From positions 496,001 through 560,000 of the forward strand of contig JACJYV010000004.1 in NCBI GenBank assembly GCA_020635905.1: DNA of 64,000 bases, given 5' to 3'. Each line of letters begins with the position of its first letter. Position 1 is the first letter of the stretch. A model generated the notes under the pieces. The model was not told where the DNA came from, did no database searches, and saw only the letters and a list, made by a program, of their open reading frames with translations. The DNA comes from Bacteroidia bacterium. Its GTDB lineage: Bacteria; Bacteroidota; Bacteroidia; J057; JADKCL01. Shown piece by piece: positions 10,095 through 19,570 of this stretch. A program made the translations under genes and the position numbers.

Positions 10095-11024
10095 TTATTG
10101 ACGCTTCATCCAGGCAATTTTTGCCCGTTCTGCATCATCGTTGGACAGGCCGAGTTTTTCGCCCAGTTCAAAGAGTTCGCTGCGTGGCATGTCTTCATCC
10201 AGGTAGCCATCCAGTACATAAAATTTCGCAATTTTAGCAATTTCGTCCGCAGCTGACCCGGTGAAACCCAGCTTTTCGCCCAGACTGGCCAGCATTTCTG
10301 CCTCAGCATCCGCGATGTCCAGATCCATGAGGGAAATGGCCCAGGCAATCATGTAAATGGTCTTTCTGACCCCGCCGCCTAAGGATTCACATTCCACTGC
10401 TGAAACAGGATCAGAATTCTTCAGAGATTCCAGGGTGCCCACTTCTGCAGGAATGGAGGAATTGAAAAAGTCCATTTCCTCACTGGAAACATCCCCGTCG
10501 GCATAGGCAAGATGAGCCAGCATGCGGCCCAGAAGTTTTTTCTCAAAGGCGGAGGAAACGGGATTGCTCTTCAATTGCTGGGCAAAAGGAGAAGCTTCTT
10601 TGGGAGCGGCCGGGGTTTTGGGACCAGACCACTTTCCAGAGGCTTCATCGTAGTGGAAGTTGCGGGCCACCCGCTGGAAAGCTTCCACAATGGCTGCATC
10701 CTTGTCCGCATCACTGGGGCCCGTGCCCACATTGCGGCCCACACCGCGGGTCGCGGTATTGAAAGCCGTGCTGGCGGTGCGTCCCACCACGTTGCTGCCA
10801 AACAGGCCGCGCAGCAACTGAGATGCACTGCGGCGCAAGGAATTGGTGAGGGTGCGGGAAACCTGGCGTTTTACTTCCGTGGTTACCGTTCTTTGCTTGC
10901 GGATGGTTCCTTTGGCGGAAAATATTTCATCAGAGCCCGGCAGGGCAAATTCACAAATCATGGTACGTCCGTCCTCTTCAGCAGATACAATCAGCGGCTG
11001 AATTTGGTCAATGGTATAATTCAT
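10095..11024 (-). CDS. TerB-like domain protein, paralogue A
   Basis: 309 residues. A conserved N-terminal strand segment (IQPLIVSAEEDG, then CEFALPGSDEI, residues 8-34) is followed by a basic helix (40-75) with alternating K/R and S/T, and a Gly/Ala-rich stretch. A proline-rich linker (133-146) follows. Residues ~161-272 form a helical TerB-like domain with the acidic signature AYADGDVSSEE (173-183), matching the metal-binding ADG-EE motif of the TerB family, and a second acidic patch MDLDIADAEAE. TerB proteins are known from tellurite-resistance and stress or conflict gene sets; the biochemical role is unresolved. It is 69 bp downstream of a close paralogue and apparently in one operon with an nSTAND ATPase. 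No signal peptide, so cytoplasmic. Confidence 0.75.
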   Translation of the reverse strand: MNYTIDQIQPLIVSAEEDGRTMICEFALPGSDEIFSAKGTIRKQRTVTTEVKRQVSRTLTNSLRRSASQLLRGLFGSNVVGRTASTAFNTATRGVGRNVGTGPSDADKDAAIVEAFQRVARNFHYDEASGKWSGPKTPAAPKEASPFAQQLKSNPVSSAFEKKLLGRMLAHLAYADGDVSSEEMDFFNSSIPAEVGTLESLKNSDPVSAVECESLGGGVRKTIYMIAWAISLMDLDIADAEAEMLASLGEKLGFTGSAADEIAKIAKFYVLDGYLDEDMPRSELFELGEKLGLSNDDAERAKIAWMKRQ

Positions 11025-11093
11025 AATAAAATTTTAAGGGTTAAAATTGAAAACAACCAGTCTCGTTGGACCGGGATAATAATATCAAAAGAA

Positions 11094-12038
11094 TTAGCCC
11101 AGGCGCTTGATCATGTGGATCTTACACCTTTCGGCATCGTCGCGGTTCAGATTGATCTTGTCTGCCAGTTCGAAAAGCTCAGCCCGGCTCGTGTCAGGAT
11201 CAATTGAATTTTCCAGAACGTAAAATTTGGCTTTACGGGCCAGTTCGTCCACAACTTCCTGGGTAAATCCAAACAGGTCACCGTATTCCATGAGCAATTC
11301 CTGCTCAAGGGGATCCATGTCAAAATCGATCAGGGTTATAATCCAGGCACACATATAGATGGTCTGGTTGACCCCGCGGGTCACTTCCTGACACTCAATT
11401 CTGGAAACGGGATCTCCTTTGACCAGATCTTCAATGGAACCCACCGTTTCAGGGATGGAATCATTGAAAAAGTCAATTTCTTCCTGGGCCAGGTGTCCGT
11501 CAGCATTGGCCAGCTCGGCCAGAATGCGGGCAAAAATCGAACGATCATAAGTATTTTCAATGGGATGATCCTTCAATTGCTGCTCAAAAGGCGAAAGCTG
11601 CTTGGGCGGCGGTGGGGCAGGGGGGCGCCCCCAGGTTTTGGTTTCTTCGTTATAATGAAAATGATCCTTTACCTTGATAAAAGCCAGCACGATGGATGCT
11701 TCTTCATCTTCTTTGGAAAACCCATCGTTATTACTGTTGCTCATCAATCCACGGCTTCCTGCATAGAAAGCCTGCCGTCCCACCCGTCCAACAATTCCCC
11801 CTCCCAGAGCAGCCCGCATAGCCTGGGATCCAAGTCTCCTGGCCTGCTGCTTTGCGGTCCTTTTCAGGGCCTTTTTCACCTGGCTGCCCACGGTTTTCTG
11901 GCGCTTAATATACGTCTCAGACTCAACAATTTCGTCTGAACCCGGCAACTGGAATTCGCAAACCATGCGATTTCCATCGGCTTCAGCTGAAACGATCAGG
12001 GGCTGAATCAAATCAATCGTTATATCCTTATCCTTCAT
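11094..12038 (-). CDS. TerB-like domain protein, paralogue B
   Basis: 314 residues, same architecture as its downstream neighbour. The N-terminal segment is IQPLIVSAEADG then CEFQLPGSDEI. A strongly basic region follows (KKALKRTAKQQARR), then a Gly/Ala stretch, a run of prolines, and the helical TerB-like domain with NADGHLAQEEIDFF and the second acidic patch DFDMDPLEQE. The shared N-terminal strand motif plus basic tract is not part of TerB itself and looks like a membrane-, nucleic-acid- or partner-binding adaptor (inference). The duplicate pair suggests a heterodimer or specialised copies. The start lies 15 bp after the stop of the nSTAND gene, so the three genes probably share a transcript. 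Confidence 0.75.
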   Translation of the reverse strand: MKDKDITIDLIQPLIVSAEADGNRMVCEFQLPGSDEIVESETYIKRQKTVGSQVKKALKRTAKQQARRLGSQAMRAALGGGIVGRVGRQAFYAGSRGLMSNSNNDGFSKEDEEASIVLAFIKVKDHFHYNEETKTWGRPPAPPPPKQLSPFEQQLKDHPIENTYDRSIFARILAELANADGHLAQEEIDFFNDSIPETVGSIEDLVKGDPVSRIECQEVTRGVNQTIYMCAWIITLIDFDMDPLEQELLMEYGDLFGFTQEVVDELARKAKFYVLENSIDPDTSRAELFELADKINLNRDDAERCKIHMIKRLG

Positions 12039-12053
12039 CTTGTAGGGTATTAT

Positions 12054-14252
12054 TTATGATTTCTGTTCATCAATTATCCATTTTTTCAATCTTCCCCAGT
12101 CCTCAGGCAGCTTTGGATCACGGTACACCATGGGAGATCCTGATCCAACTGAACCACCTTTGGCCTCCACTATACCTGAAGCCGCCACCACCAGAATCAT
12201 GCGTGGCAGTAATTCTTCGAAATTATTGACCTCCGCGATGATCTGATCTTTGGTAATGCCGCCGTTATTTTGATTTTGGGCAACAAGGACCAGGATTTTC
12301 TTGGCCACCCTTTTTTCAGTGGCATCCTTCAGGTTGGAGTAAAAGGTTTCAGCTTCCCTGGCAGAATCTGATTTGGGAGCATTGCTTTTTCCTGCTTTCT
12401 CTGCTACGGGGGTAGCGGCTGCAACCACCTTTTCGGGCTGATCGTTGGTACGCGTGTTGGTGCGTGGTGGACGTTTGGGTTCGGGTTTTTCCTTTACCGA
12501 AGGTGCTTCTGGAGCTTTGGCTGCCGTGCTGCCCCCTCCAGACGACTTTGTTACTTCAGGTCGTATTTCATTCTCATTCAACCACTTCACCATCCTGGGC
12601 CAGGCATCAAACAAAACCTGGTGGCCGATTCGCACCTGATCGCCGGGAGCAGGAGTTAAAACTCCTTCCTCCAGGAATGTGCTCAAAGTTGCGGGCAAAA
12701 TGGACTGAAAACGTCCCACCCGATTGAAAAGCTCATTTTTGGCAATGGCGCCCGGCAAACCCGCAGCCTGATCGGCTGGCAGTTTGGCCAGTTCCACGAA
12801 TATTTTTCGGGCCGCCCGCTTCATCAGCATGGAATCCAGCCCTTCAAAGACCATTTCGGCCTTTTTCGCATCAGGATTTGAAATGGTGGTGGAAGAAAAT
12901 GCAGAGCCTACTTTCAGGTTGGGCGCATGATCGGCCGTAGTAAAGGAAATGCTCCTTTCACGGTCCACAGAATCTGAAATTTCGACCCTGGCACCCGTTT
13001 CCTCAATCCATTCCTTTAATCTGCTCCAGTCCTCAGCCATGAAAGGATCGGGCAACTGTATTTCCAGTTTGGGATCAGTCGGGCCTGCATCATTCAACCT
13101 CAAAACGCCTTCCTCTCCAAAAATGGACACAATTTCTGGCACCATTACATCGTATCGCCCAATTCCGTCAATGACTTCGCCCAGGCGCTTGACCTTGGGC
13201 AATCCATCTTCACCCTGTCCCTGAGAAGCCAGATAGAGGAACATTTTCTTTGCAATACGCTTTTTGAGGGTGCTGCTGAGGTTGAGGTAAACCCGCTCGG
13301 CCTTTTTGGTAATATCGCTTTTGGCTTCTTTTTCCTCGCCAAAGTAGAATTCAATGCCATCATCATCTGCATCGTCGCCCCCGGAGAAGGGTGAATCAAA
13401 GGGTTTCTCTGGCGGAATTCCGTACCTTTCTATGAAATCTTCCGTAACGGTTTTTTCCAGGACTTTGAAAGGTTCTGGTTCGTAAAATAATTCCTGGACC
13501 AGTTCCTGGTGCTTCTCTTCCTTTAAGGTATAGGGCTGCACAAAGAGCAGGTTGGGATTGCGTTTTTTCTCAAGCTGAATGCTCCTCTCCTCGAAGAAGG
13601 TTGAAATGGCTTTCTCCAAATCCTTCTGTTTCAGGTGAAAGAGAGGAAATTCGCAGTGAATAAGAGCCTCGCTCAGATCGCGGTATTTGTCACGCCAACG
13701 TTCGTCGCGGGGAGGCCTGAAGGCAGTCACCACATAAATCTCCCCTTGATGATAGCTTGCATTCAGCAACAGTTGGATAAAATCAGCCTTTTCACGTTGC
13801 TTGATTTTGGTGGTAAAGAAAAGATTCTCAAACTGATCAATGATAATCAGGAGGTTATATTGCTGAATATAAGGGGATTCGCGGTATAATTTAATCAGTC
13901 CCTCATTTCCCGGACGCAATAAAAGGGTTTTAATGCGGCGCTCTTCCAGGGGGGAGATTTTATCTTTGGAGCTAAAAATGACAGATCTGTCAGGTCGCAC
14001 AATCTCGCGGGTGAGCTGGTCATAAGGATTGTCCTCACGGGTCAGTTGCACGTTCACAACCTTCCATTTCATCCCCGCCCGCGCGCTGAATTTCTGATCA
14101 ATTTCCCTGAAATCCTTGACCTCCATTTCCAGACTTTGTTGCAATCTGGTGCACAAACGGGTTTTTCCCGATTTCAGTGGGCCGGTTATTCCGGCAAAAT
14201 GGTGCCGTCTAAGTTTACTTCTTAATTGGCGGATTTCCAGAGATCTTGGCAT
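12054..14252 (-). CDS. nSTAND-type P-loop ATPase with three tandem C-terminal helical modules
   Basis: 732 residues. The Walker A motif is GPLKSGKT at 24-31, the Walker B IIIDQFE at 136-142 matches the DQFE signature of nSTAND1-type signal-transduction ATPases, and AFRPPRDERW near 177-186 looks like the sensor region. An acidic break (280-310) is followed by three homologous modules at about 316-420, 463-562 and 632-730. Each has a K-R-A-K-K helix, a glycine loop, R-(x)n-LP, a short helix ending EGVL or SGIV, and a closing W-RLK-W helix. In standard nSTAND1 proteins this winged-helix-like module occurs once, after the NTPase. No recognisable sensor repeat (WD40, TPR) or toxin domain is present, so TerB-like partners may supply sensing or effect (inference). 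First gene of the minus-strand cassette. Confidence 0.75.
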   Translation of the reverse strand: MPRSLEIRQLRSKLRRHHFAGITGPLKSGKTRLCTRLQQSLEMEVKDFREIDQKFSARAGMKWKVVNVQLTREDNPYDQLTREIVRPDRSVIFSSKDKISPLEERRIKTLLLRPGNEGLIKLYRESPYIQQYNLLIIIDQFENLFFTTKIKQREKADFIQLLLNASYHQGEIYVVTAFRPPRDERWRDKYRDLSEALIHCEFPLFHLKQKDLEKAISTFFEERSIQLEKKRNPNLLFVQPYTLKEEKHQELVQELFYEPEPFKVLEKTVTEDFIERYGIPPEKPFDSPFSGGDDADDDGIEFYFGEEKEAKSDITKKAERVYLNLSSTLKKRIAKKMFLYLASQGQGEDGLPKVKRLGEVIDGIGRYDVMVPEIVSIFGEEGVLRLNDAGPTDPKLEIQLPDPFMAEDWSRLKEWIEETGARVEISDSVDRERSISFTTADHAPNLKVGSAFSSTTISNPDAKKAEMVFEGLDSMLMKRAARKIFVELAKLPADQAAGLPGAIAKNELFNRVGRFQSILPATLSTFLEEGVLTPAPGDQVRIGHQVLFDAWPRMVKWLNENEIRPEVTKSSGGGSTAAKAPEAPSVKEKPEPKRPPRTNTRTNDQPEKVVAAATPVAEKAGKSNAPKSDSAREAETFYSNLKDATEKRVAKKILVLVAQNQNNGGITKDQIIAEVNNFEELLPRMILVVAASGIVEAKGGSVGSGSPMVYRDPKLPEDWGRLKKWIIDEQKS

Positions 14253-14754
14253 ATAGCAGATAACAATTTTTATCCGGGAACTCTCCCGATTTGGGAGGAT
14301 CAGTAATCAGTGACCTAAGTTAAAAAAAATCCGCTTCAAATAGTCAATTAATAGATTATCCCGGTCAGGAATAGCAGGATTAATGCGTACAGTTGGCAGG
14401 TTTCGGGGCTAATTAATTGGAAATCTGATGGTTTTGGGTTGTGGGTTCAGGAAAAGATTATGCCAAAATTGAAAATTCATCAGGAATTCTATTAAAAAGT
14501 AGGGCAGATTCTCTACTTTTGCTTATCTTAGATTCCTTTTTGAGAGTAAAGAATTGAAAGCGAACGCTTAATTGACTGATCTTCAAAGAGGCAGGAGAAA
14601 AGTTTTTTATTCAGGACAAGGAGAATTCAGGGACTATGGACAAGTATTCCCTGGATTGGTTTTATACGGTGGTTTTTAGTATATTAACGCCTGGAAGCTA
14701 CCAAATTTTATAATTTGACTGTTTAATTAAGTATTCTGCTAAAAAGAATAGACT
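14253..14754. other. Divergent intergenic region, 502 bp
   Basis: No credible ORF is seen. It is AT-rich and separates the minus-strand nSTAND gene from the plus-strand PorE-like gene, so it should hold both promoters. A perfect -7 type box TACTTTTG is at 14514-14521 on the plus strand but has no clear TTTG at -33. A second weak candidate, TATAATTTG, is near 14710, about 45 bp from the PorE-like start. Nothing else is recognised. Confidence 0.5.
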
Positions 14755-17193
14755 ATGAAAGGCCTTAAACTTCTCCTTATTTTTTCTATCGCGGTCTTCC
14801 TTTCTGTGGGGGCAATTGCCCAGAATTCCAAAATCAGAAAGGCAAATAAGCTTTTCGACGAAGGGCAATTTGCCAAAGCCATTCCCCTCTACCAGGCAGG
14901 GGTGCAAACAGGAAGTTATCCCCGTGCACTCGAAAAGCTGGCCGATTGCTACATGAAGATCGGCGACAGCGAAAATGCTGAAATGTGGTACGAAAAAGCC
15001 ATCAATACAGGCTTGCTGGATCGCGAAATCCTCAATAAATATGCTCGCAGCATGCAGCGCAATGGCAAGTATGACAAGGCCATGGAGCGTTGCAATCACT
15101 TTGCCGGCATGACCGATCCGGGTACTTTTGATCCCAATTTCCTGGCTTCGCTTGAAATGGCCCAGGCCAATAAACGGGAGGTAATCAAGTACACAGTTAA
15201 GCCGCTTCCCCAGTTGAATACGGCCAATTCTGAAGTGGCCGAAATCGCATTGAGCAAAGGAATTATCTTTTCTTCTGATGCTCCCGCCGGCAACTTTGGC
15301 AAGGGCGCGGATGCTTCCAAAAAGAAAAAAGGAGGGGAGTCCACGGACTTCAACTTCTTCTCAGCATCCATGCTTTCCTCGAATTTTTATTCTGATGTGA
15401 AGCCCGTGCCGGGTGATGCCAACTCCAAACTGGACGAAATGGGCGCCGCCATGGCACCTGACTACGAAACTGTTTACTTTACCCGTAAGGTAGAACGCAA
15501 GGAGAACAAGAAAAAAATCCAGATTCTGGAAGTTCACCAGGCCAAATTTGACGACAAAAACCGCTGGAGCGATGTGAAACTGGTGGGTGCCTTCGGCAAT
15601 GATACCCTTTCCAGCTATCACCCCGCCATTCACCCCGACGGGGAAATGATCGTGTTTGCCTCTGACCGCAAAGGCGGAAAAGGTGGCTCAGACCTGTATG
15701 TGATTTATAAGGAAGGTGATGGCTGGAGTGCCCCTCAGAATATGGGCGTTGACATCAACTCTCCCGGAAACGAGGATTATCCCACTTTCAACGAAAAAGG
15801 CGACTTGTTTTTTGCCTCAGACGGGCATGTGGGATTTGGTGGATTCGACATTTTCAACACCACCTGGTCCAATGGCCGCTACAGTGGCGTGGACAACATG
15901 GGTCCCATCATCAATTCACCCCGCGACGACTTTGGTCTGATTTGGGAGCCGGGAAAATCATCTGGCTACCTGACCTCCAACCGTGCGGGTTCCAAGAAAG
16001 AAGACATTTACTATTTCCAGCGTCTGCCCGAAATCATTGGCATGGTGCGCGACTCCATATCAGGAAATCCCATTTCTGAAGTGAGCCTGACCCTGATTGA
16101 TTCTGAGTGGAAAGAAGAATTCGGCAATTCAGACGAATATGGCCGCTTCTCCATCTTCCTCAAGCCACGCGACGTTTACCAGTTGTGGGTAAGGGCTCCT
16201 GGCTATAAGCAAAAGAAAATGGTGGTCAGTGCCGTGAACCTGAAGCAGGGCGAAGACCTGGTCATGAACGTAAAACTCGCCGCCAATAAGGTGCTGAACC
16301 TGAGTGGAGCCATTTCTGATTTCGAATCAGGAGAAGGCATGGCAGACGCAAGTCTGCGGGTGAAAAGCGAGGACGGTGTGCCTGAATCCTCTCAAAAAGC
16401 AGAAGAAAACGGAAATTACCTGCTCAAATTGATTGGCAATAATGAGTATGTGGTAATCGCTGAAAAAGAAGGTTACATCCCCAAAATCATCTCCCGTTCC
16501 CTGAAAGACCTCAATGGCCTGCAGACTGAACGGATTGATTTCCCCCTTAAGAAAGGTGATTACGTACTGGTCAAAGGACACGTGCGCAAGATTGGCAAAG
16601 GCAATCTCAACGGTGCCAGGATCAACATCATTGACAATCACACCCAGGAAGTGGTGGACACGGCATTCGCCAACTCCAATGGCACTTTCTGGATTGCCAT
16701 TCCGTGGGATACTTCCTCCAACATGTCAATCATTGCCTCAAAATCAGGATTTTTCAGCTTCAGCAAGCACATTGAAAAGCGTGAAAACAAAGAGGTTGAG
16801 ATTGATCTGGTCATGAGCCCGGCCGAGTATGGCCTGGACAAAACCATCAAAGTAATCTATTACGAGTACAACAAGTCCAATCTGGATCTGCTCTCCAAAC
16901 GTGATCTCAATGAGATTTACTACTTCATGGTTCACAATCCAAATGCAGTACTTGAAGTACGGTCATTTACGGATTCCCGCGGAGGAGACGAATACAACAG
17001 GGTTCTTTCGATCAAGCGTTCCAAAGCAGTTGAAGAATTCATCCTTTCCAGAAGGCAAATCCCCAAAGACCGCATCAAATCAATTGGATTCGGAGAATCT
17101 GTTTTGGTAAACGATTGCGACGACGGGGTGGATTGTACTGAAGAACAGCATTCTGAAAACAGGAGAACCGAAATCGTTGTGCTGGACCGTTAA
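14755..17193 (+). CDS. PorE-like OmpA-family protein (TPR, propeller, CRD, OmpA)
   Basis: 812 residues. Signal peptide 1-22 ends GAIAQ. Domains in order are a TPR-like helical region (about 25-125), a PD40/WD40-type propeller (about 180-430, with AIHPDGEMIVFASDR and GDLFFASDGH blades), two carboxypeptidase-regulatory-like beta domains (about 435-690), and an OmpA-like peptidoglycan-binding domain (about 695-812, with FTDSRGGDEYN, then S--RA/K--V-EF and ENRRTEIVVL). The same order is known for PorE of the Porphyromonas gingivalis T9SS, which tethers the secretion machine to peptidoglycan. The OmpA part ends precisely at the C-terminus. It stands upstream of a membrane protein with a 74-bp gap. 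Confidence in the architecture is high; orthology to PorE rather than another OmpA paralogue is less sure. Confidence 0.85.
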   Translation: MKGLKLLLIFSIAVFLSVGAIAQNSKIRKANKLFDEGQFAKAIPLYQAGVQTGSYPRALEKLADCYMKIGDSENAEMWYEKAINTGLLDREILNKYARSMQRNGKYDKAMERCNHFAGMTDPGTFDPNFLASLEMAQANKREVIKYTVKPLPQLNTANSEVAEIALSKGIIFSSDAPAGNFGKGADASKKKKGGESTDFNFFSASMLSSNFYSDVKPVPGDANSKLDEMGAAMAPDYETVYFTRKVERKENKKKIQILEVHQAKFDDKNRWSDVKLVGAFGNDTLSSYHPAIHPDGEMIVFASDRKGGKGGSDLYVIYKEGDGWSAPQNMGVDINSPGNEDYPTFNEKGDLFFASDGHVGFGGFDIFNTTWSNGRYSGVDNMGPIINSPRDDFGLIWEPGKSSGYLTSNRAGSKKEDIYYFQRLPEIIGMVRDSISGNPISEVSLTLIDSEWKEEFGNSDEYGRFSIFLKPRDVYQLWVRAPGYKQKKMVVSAVNLKQGEDLVMNVKLAANKVLNLSGAISDFESGEGMADASLRVKSEDGVPESSQKAEENGNYLLKLIGNNEYVVIAEKEGYIPKIISRSLKDLNGLQTERIDFPLKKGDYVLVKGHVRKIGKGNLNGARINIIDNHTQEVVDTAFANSNGTFWIAIPWDTSSNMSIIASKSGFFSFSKHIEKRENKEVEIDLVMSPAEYGLDKTIKVIYYEYNKSNLDLLSKRDLNEIYYFMVHNPNAVLEVRSFTDSRGGDEYNRVLSIKRSKAVEEFILSRRQIPKDRIKSIGFGESVLVNDCDDGVDCTEEQHSENRRTEIVVLDR

Positions 17194-17267
17194 TCAGATT
17201 GTAATCACCTTGCTCACCACTGGAATTGACACCCGCTACACAGATGCATCGAAATAAGGGGCCGAAA

Positions 17268-19493
17268 ATGGCTATTGTATTCAACAAAAAAAGCTTTGTA
17301 AGAAGCTTTTTTGTTGGTTTATTACCTTTCATAACCATCGTTTTTCTGGGTGCCGGGCACCTGCAGGCCCAGCGTCTTTTTCTCACCAATTCCCACCTGG
17401 GCAAAAGCCAGACCGTCAATTATAATTTCAATGGAAGTTCATCCACCTACACCTACGAAATCCGGAACCTGCTCAATGGAGAAGGCCGCATAAAGGTCGA
17501 AAGGGTAGGAGCCGCCCCTGAAGGGGGTGGGGTAAGACTGGAAGAAAATCTTCCCATGTCGATCCAGAATGGTGAAACCAAAAACCTGAATTTTGCCGTC
17601 AGCTATGGCGAAGCCAAGGATCAGGAAGTGAAATTCTCCCTGCGGATTATCCCCGAAGGTCTCACCAAATCCGAGGCTCAGAATCCAGCCAATCAGTATT
17701 TGATTGATTTTGTTTTTACCGCCCGGCCCCGCATTCTCTTTTGGGATGCCAATGCAAAGCATTATGTAACCCAATTGCCCGCCATCAGGCTGGATTATGC
17801 ACGTCGCAATAAGGAACAGATTGTCGAAATCAGACGCCATGGTTCCAATGAAGATGTGGAATTGATGTATTCCATTGAAGGCAGTGGCAAAAAGGCGTTT
17901 TCTGTTTACAGCAACGAAATCAATTCCAAAAAACTTGCTCCCGGCAAACCCTTCAGGCTGCATGAGGGATTGGTTTCCCTGGTAATCAGATACTCACCCA
18001 TTGGAAGCCCTTCGGGTGAAATTAATCCTGCCCGGGTGACTGTTTACGAAAAAGATGCCCCTGAAAGTGCCGTCATTGTGGATCTGGAAGGAGTGGCCAA
18101 TGGCGCAAGGGTTGGGGAAACGGATTATGCGGTAACTCAAAAAGCACCCCCGGTCAAAGAGCCCGAAATTACCGCGCCCAACGTAGATCCCAAGTTGCTG
18201 GTGCCTGATATTGAGGCCGTAACGGTGGTCGAAACTCCCAAAGATACTTCTGGCAATAAGACGGAAAACGAAAACAAAAAAGTCGTTGAGGATGATTTTT
18301 ATGGCGAAACGGGCAACCGTGACGAGAATGGGGAAATGGTAAAATTGACCAAGGACGAGGAGATTGAGCTGCTGTTGGATTACCTGCGTTATGATACCCT
18401 GCGTATTTCCGTGGATACCATTGATTTCAAACCTCATTTTGGGGCCAAATACTGGAAATTTTTTGGCAAGCAGGCAGCACTGATTGAATTGAGCAATGAA
18501 GTTCTGACGGAACGCAACCAGTACATTGGCAAGTTGGAAAACGTTCGTTTTCATCCCGATCGCATGTACCTGTATTCAGGTTACGATACCATTCTCTACG
18601 GCAAAAAATACTACGACTTTGATCCCGAAAGTGGCCGTCTGGTATTGGCCATTGCCGCAGATTCCACCATTGACGATACCATTCGTAAGAATTTCAACAT
18701 TGGAATTCACCTGAAGCCCGTTTACAAACAAGGCAACCGTTACCTTACCCTCGACAGTCTGGTAGTGCCCTGGAGGCCTGTGGTAAGCTTTTCAGGGGTG
18801 AAAAAGCCATTCAACAAAACGCCCATATACTGGACCATTGGAATCCTGATATTCCTTTCTATCCTGGGCCTTATCCGTTGGTTGCTGACCCGGGCCATCA
18901 CCAAACTCAGTTACCTCAAAGAGCCACAGTACCTGCGCCACCGTTCTTCCCGTGCAGGCGAAATAGACCGCTCCATCCGGGTGGCCAATGAGATCGAAAT
19001 CGATCTCAATAAAGGCGAGCATCGCCTGATTCAGTTGAAGTGGCCTGAAGTGGTGCTTCCACTCCTTACCGCAGAAGTACCAACTCCCGAGGAGTCGGGC
19101 TTTATTCGTTTCCTTAAAAAGATACTGTTTGTCAAAGGATTCAACTTCCAGGCCTTCTACTACAGCCTGCGCATTGAACCCATTGAGGAAAAACTTCCTT
19201 CCAAACTGGGTCTGCGTGACCACGATGGACTTCTTTTGCTGGAAACCGAACTCACAGGCGACATTCTGGCCACTGATCACCAGGATTTCCTCCTCACCAA
19301 AAACAGGTTCAAAATGAACATCTATATTGATCCTGAGGAAATTCTGGCCATTCACGAGGCTGGTACCCGTACCTCCGATTCCACCTCACTGCAGATTCCT
19401 TTCCGCATTTATGAAGAGCCTTTCTGGGGCTTTACCCGGGTGGAAGAATTTGTAGTGCCGTTGCGAATTGTTTTGCGCGAACCCGTACGTTAA
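17268..19493 (+). CDS. Membrane-spanning protein with large periplasmic and cytoplasmic parts, unknown family
   Basis: 741 residues from ATG 17268, chosen because it gives a compact signal peptide (KKSFVRSFFVG, hydrophobic core, cut after HLQAQ). TTG 17226 and ATG 17244 are in-frame alternatives. Residues ~32-300 look like repeated Ig-like beta strands. An acidic/proline-rich linker follows, then another beta-rich part. A single membrane helix lies near 525-548 (IYWTIGILIFLSILGLIRWL), with a basic stop-transfer and about 190 cytoplasmic residues. With a cleaved signal peptide the N-terminal part is periplasmic. I do not recognise the family. It precedes the metallopeptidase/vWA gene by 77 bp, and is a plausible membrane anchor or sensor for it (inference). 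Confidence 0.7.
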   Translation: MAIVFNKKSFVRSFFVGLLPFITIVFLGAGHLQAQRLFLTNSHLGKSQTVNYNFNGSSSTYTYEIRNLLNGEGRIKVERVGAAPEGGGVRLEENLPMSIQNGETKNLNFAVSYGEAKDQEVKFSLRIIPEGLTKSEAQNPANQYLIDFVFTARPRILFWDANAKHYVTQLPAIRLDYARRNKEQIVEIRRHGSNEDVELMYSIEGSGKKAFSVYSNEINSKKLAPGKPFRLHEGLVSLVIRYSPIGSPSGEINPARVTVYEKDAPESAVIVDLEGVANGARVGETDYAVTQKAPPVKEPEITAPNVDPKLLVPDIEAVTVVETPKDTSGNKTENENKKVVEDDFYGETGNRDENGEMVKLTKDEEIELLLDYLRYDTLRISVDTIDFKPHFGAKYWKFFGKQAALIELSNEVLTERNQYIGKLENVRFHPDRMYLYSGYDTILYGKKYYDFDPESGRLVLAIAADSTIDDTIRKNFNIGIHLKPVYKQGNRYLTLDSLVVPWRPVVSFSGVKKPFNKTPIYWTIGILIFLSILGLIRWLLTRAITKLSYLKEPQYLRHRSSRAGEIDRSIRVANEIEIDLNKGEHRLIQLKWPEVVLPLLTAEVPTPEESGFIRFLKKILFVKGFNFQAFYYSLRIEPIEEKLPSKLGLRDHDGLLLLETELTGDILATDHQDFLLTKNRFKMNIYIDPEEILAIHEAGTRTSDSTSLQIPFRIYEEPFWGFTRVEEFVVPLRIVLREPVR

Positions 19494-19570
19494 GCCCCTT
19501 TTCCTTTGTCATAGTCCGGCAATTCCGTAATTTCAATCTGAAACGGATTCCTCATTAGTTTCAATCCTGA

